Source of the DNA: Flavipsychrobacter sp.
GTDB lineage: Bacteria; Bacteroidota; Bacteroidia; Chitinophagales; Chitinophagaceae
Assembly (NCBI GenBank): GCA_016787265.1
Contig: JAEUVF010000018.1
Span: 1 to 64,000, forward strand
Reading direction: 5' to 3'
DNA length: 64,000 nt
Of this stretch, positions 62,169-64,000 are shown piece by piece (the first letter of the stretch is position 1; every line of letters starts with the position of its first letter). Under the pieces are notes generated by a model, which saw only the letters and a list, made by a program, of their open reading frames with translations, ran no database searches and had not been told where the DNA came from. The translations under genes were made by a program, and so were the position numbers.

Positions 62169-63592
62169 GCAAACAAGTTAAGGTGTTTATGCTAATAATG
62201 TGCCTTTCTTTATTAGTATACATACCGATTATCAATAAAGGCCTGGCATCCGATGATTTTGGTGTCTTGCATCGTGTAGTAGTTGGAAAAATATTTTATT
62301 TGGATGGTTTTTTCAGACCATTATCCGATCTCAGTTTATATTTTTGTTACCTGATTGGAGGATTTAGTGGCTGGATTTACAATTTGTTTAATATTTTATT
62401 GCACAGTGCTTCTGCCTTTTTGTTGTATAAGTCTTGTTTATTGCTTTTTAATAAAAGCAATAAAGATTCAATAATAGCTATTACATCTGCTATTTTTTTT
62501 GTAATCTATCCTTTTCATAACGAGGCTGTTGTTTGGGTAGTGGGGAGGGCTTCCAACCTCTCCTGTTTTCTGGCGTTTAGTGCCCTTTATCTAACCTTAT
62601 CGGGGAAACTCAGTTTATTAAGAGGAATATTGGTAGCATTGCTTTTTTTCGGCTCTCTAAGTACTTATGAAACCAGTATAACATTGCCAATCATTGCAGC
62701 ACTTTTATTGTGGCTGAAGTATCCAAATGAAAAAAGGTGGTTAACTGCTTTACTCCTTTTGGGCGGGGTTGTAATTTTAAATTTACTCATTCGGATTTTT
62801 CTGGTTAAAGAAATTGTGGGTGAATATGGCTCAAGGATGTTTGATCCTTCTTTAGTTAATAACCTGATTAAGTTTTTAAAAACTGCAGGGCGCTTGTTTC
62901 TTCCACCTATGCCTCATACTCAATTGATGGTCATTCTAGCCTCTGTAGTATTTATTATGATTGGGGTGATTTTTGTATTATTTTGGAAAAAAGAATTGTT
63001 GGCTAAAAAACAATTCATGATTATTAGTGCATGTGTGCTTTTTTCCTGTACTATTCCTTTTCTCTTTGGTGTAAATACCAGAACTATCGAAGGTGATAGA
63101 TTGTTGTATTTCCCTTCCTATTTTCTTTGCATATGGATAAGCCTTACAATGATTAATTTATTGAACCAGCAAAATTATTTTAGGCTGGCACTTGTATTTG
63201 GGTTATACTTTTTTATCTTCTTACAAGTTAATAACTATACCTGGCGTAAAGCGGATCAGATATGCAAGACGATCCTCGATGATATGTCAAATTTGCGAAC
63301 ATCCCACGATCAAATGTTGATTTGCCGGCTTCCCGAGGAATATAAAGGCGCACATGTATTCAGAAATGGCTTTATCGAAGCGTTGATCATTAATGGTATT
63401 GATACTAGTGGATTAAGAATTGGATCTTTTCAGGGACCATCAGAAAATGCCGGATTAGGGCAGATTTTTCATCCATCAACAGAGAATGCGGTTAAGTCAT
63501 TGGTGGGGGATAGCATTGTTGAAAGACTGGGGAATAATCCTGAAATCCCGATTATTTACTGGAATAATCAAAATTTGGTATTTTTTAGATAG
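62165..63592 (+). CDS. polytopic membrane protein, GT-C/mannosyltransferase-like
   Basis: A 475-residue protein with about ten hydrophobic helices. Early in the chain is an acidic pair in LASDDFGVL, followed by YPFHNEAVVWVVGRASNLSCFLAF, a pattern seen in PMT/TMTC-type GT-C glycosyltransferases that use lipid-linked sugars. A hydrophilic C-terminal part (residues about 370-475) would be periplasmic. The start overlaps the sortase stop (ATGA), so they are translationally coupled. Family assignment is inference from topology and these motifs. Confidence 0.6.
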   Translation: MSKQVKVFMLIMCLSLLVYIPIINKGLASDDFGVLHRVVVGKIFYLDGFFRPLSDLSLYFCYLIGGFSGWIYNLFNILLHSASAFLLYKSCLLLFNKSNKDSIIAITSAIFFVIYPFHNEAVVWVVGRASNLSCFLAFSALYLTLSGKLSLLRGILVALLFFGSLSTYETSITLPIIAALLLWLKYPNEKRWLTALLLLGGVVILNLLIRIFLVKEIVGEYGSRMFDPSLVNNLIKFLKTAGRLFLPPMPHTQLMVILASVVFIMIGVIFVLFWKKELLAKKQFMIISACVLFSCTIPFLFGVNTRTIEGDRLLYFPSYFLCIWISLTMINLLNQQNYFRLALVFGLYFFIFLQVNNYTWRKADQICKTILDDMSNLRTSHDQMLICRLPEEYKGAHVFRNGFIEALIINGIDTSGLRIGSFQGPSENAGLGQIFHPSTENAVKSLVGDSIVERLGNNPEIPIIYWNNQNLVFFR

Positions 63593-63618
63593 TTTACATA
63601 CCGTTGGAGGTAAAGACT

Positions 63619-64000
63619 ATGTATAATGCGAGTGATTACATTGTAAGGGGGATGAGATTCCTGAATAATCAGGTCAGGCCGGGCAAAAAACAACTTTCCA
63701 CTCTGATGATTTATGCTACAGATTTATGTGACTCTGCATGTAAGCATTGTCTGATCTGGGCCAAGCGACCTGTAAATTTTCTGCCTAAGGAAAAAATTTT
63801 TGAGGTAATGCAGAGTTCCTGTATTACAAAATCCACTAGTATTGGCCTTGAAGGAGGCGAGTTTTTACTGCATCCGCATGCTATGGATATACTTCAATGG
63901 TTTTCTAAACATCATACAAGATATGATCTGTTATCCAACTGTTTGCAGCCTGAGGCATTAATTGAGGCTGTAAAACTTCATACCCCACGACACCTGTATA
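63619..64000 (+). CDS. radical SAM protein, cut by window end
   Basis: The frame starts at ATG 63619 (MYNASDYIVRGMRF) and runs open to the edge, 127 codons. It has the radical SAM [4Fe-4S] motif CDSACKHC preceded by LMIYATDL, and GLEGGEF as the GGE-type SAM-binding segment. A GGAGG sequence (63606-63610) lies eight bases before the ATG, unusual for a Bacteroidota gene. The reaction and substrate cannot be told from this fragment. It follows the sortase/GT-C genes on the same strand. Confidence 0.8.
   Translation, partial: MYNASDYIVRGMRFLNNQVRPGKKQLSTLMIYATDLCDSACKHCLIWAKRPVNFLPKEKIFEVMQSSCITKSTSIGLEGGEFLLHPHAMDILQWFSKHHTRYDLLSNCLQPEALIEAVKLHTPRHLY

Overview
The window looks like chromosomal DNA of a Bacteroidota bacterium, most likely of the Chitinophagaceae or a close family. 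The reasons are: type IX secretion proteins (a PorV-type barrel and a C25 sortase of the PorU2 type); several start-proximal TAnnTTTG boxes with TTTG about 19-20 bases upstream (the Bacteroidota promoter pattern) and almost no Shine-Dalgarno sequences; GIN-domain and MORN-repeat exported proteins; the short AMP nucleosidase; and a solo HsdR_N protein. The genus is inference. I see no insertion sequence, prophage, CRISPR array or rRNA. One tRNA (Gln, UUG) is present.

Layout. 1-402 holds the start of a leftward gene that leaves the window, a purine-rich GTGAAAG heptamer array with inverted copies, and a perfect 21-bp inverted repeat in front of a LexA-like XRE/S24 repressor (403-1152). 1237-10062 is a DNA-repair island. 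It holds the four ligase-associated genes (PdeM phosphodiesterase, Lhr-type helicase, ATP-dependent ligase, MBL-fold exonuclease), a histone-deacetylase-fold enzyme overlapping pdeM, a diheme cytochrome between helicase and ligase, and a DUF2256 zinc protein. 10115-16655 carries a periplasmic binding protein, guaA, a GIN lipoprotein, a MORN protein, an M14 carboxypeptidase and rpsT. 16855-22426 carries sucA, sucB (with two lipoyl domains) and an RsmB-like methyltransferase. 22436-32967 carries an esterase, a lipoprotein, mnmA, a second M14 carboxypeptidase, ssb, a surface protein with NPLY repeats, an Ldh-family dehydrogenase and aspartate kinase. 32997-38609 carries an esterase, queA with a notable promoter and leader, a double-ATPase ABC protein, a small lipoprotein, AMP nucleosidase and the solo HsdR_N protein. 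38661-44340 carries glutamate dehydrogenase, ccmBCD, thymidine kinase, an unknown protein and KDO transferase. 44439-50405 is a six-gene nucleotide-sugar operon (aminotransferase, UDP-glucose dehydrogenase, UDP-glucuronate decarboxylase, rfbBCD). 50411-55786 carries a YjbR protein, tRNA-Gln, a Tat-exported class-V aminotransferase, a diheme cytochrome overlapping a beta-helix protein, and tyrS. 55909-64000 carries porV2, porU2, a GT-C-like membrane protein and a radical SAM protein cut by the window end.

How the genes fit together. The repair island combines unwinding, 3' end processing, nuclease and ligase activities. The nucleotide-sugar operon next to KDO transferase points to surface polysaccharide. 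The PorV2/PorU2 pair, with a translationally overlapping glycosyltransferase-like membrane protein and a radical SAM gene behind it, is the locus most likely to hold undescribed biology. The other notable signals are non-coding: three related tandem-repeat patches, the 21-bp palindrome at the repressor, and the inverted repeat plus structured leader at queA.
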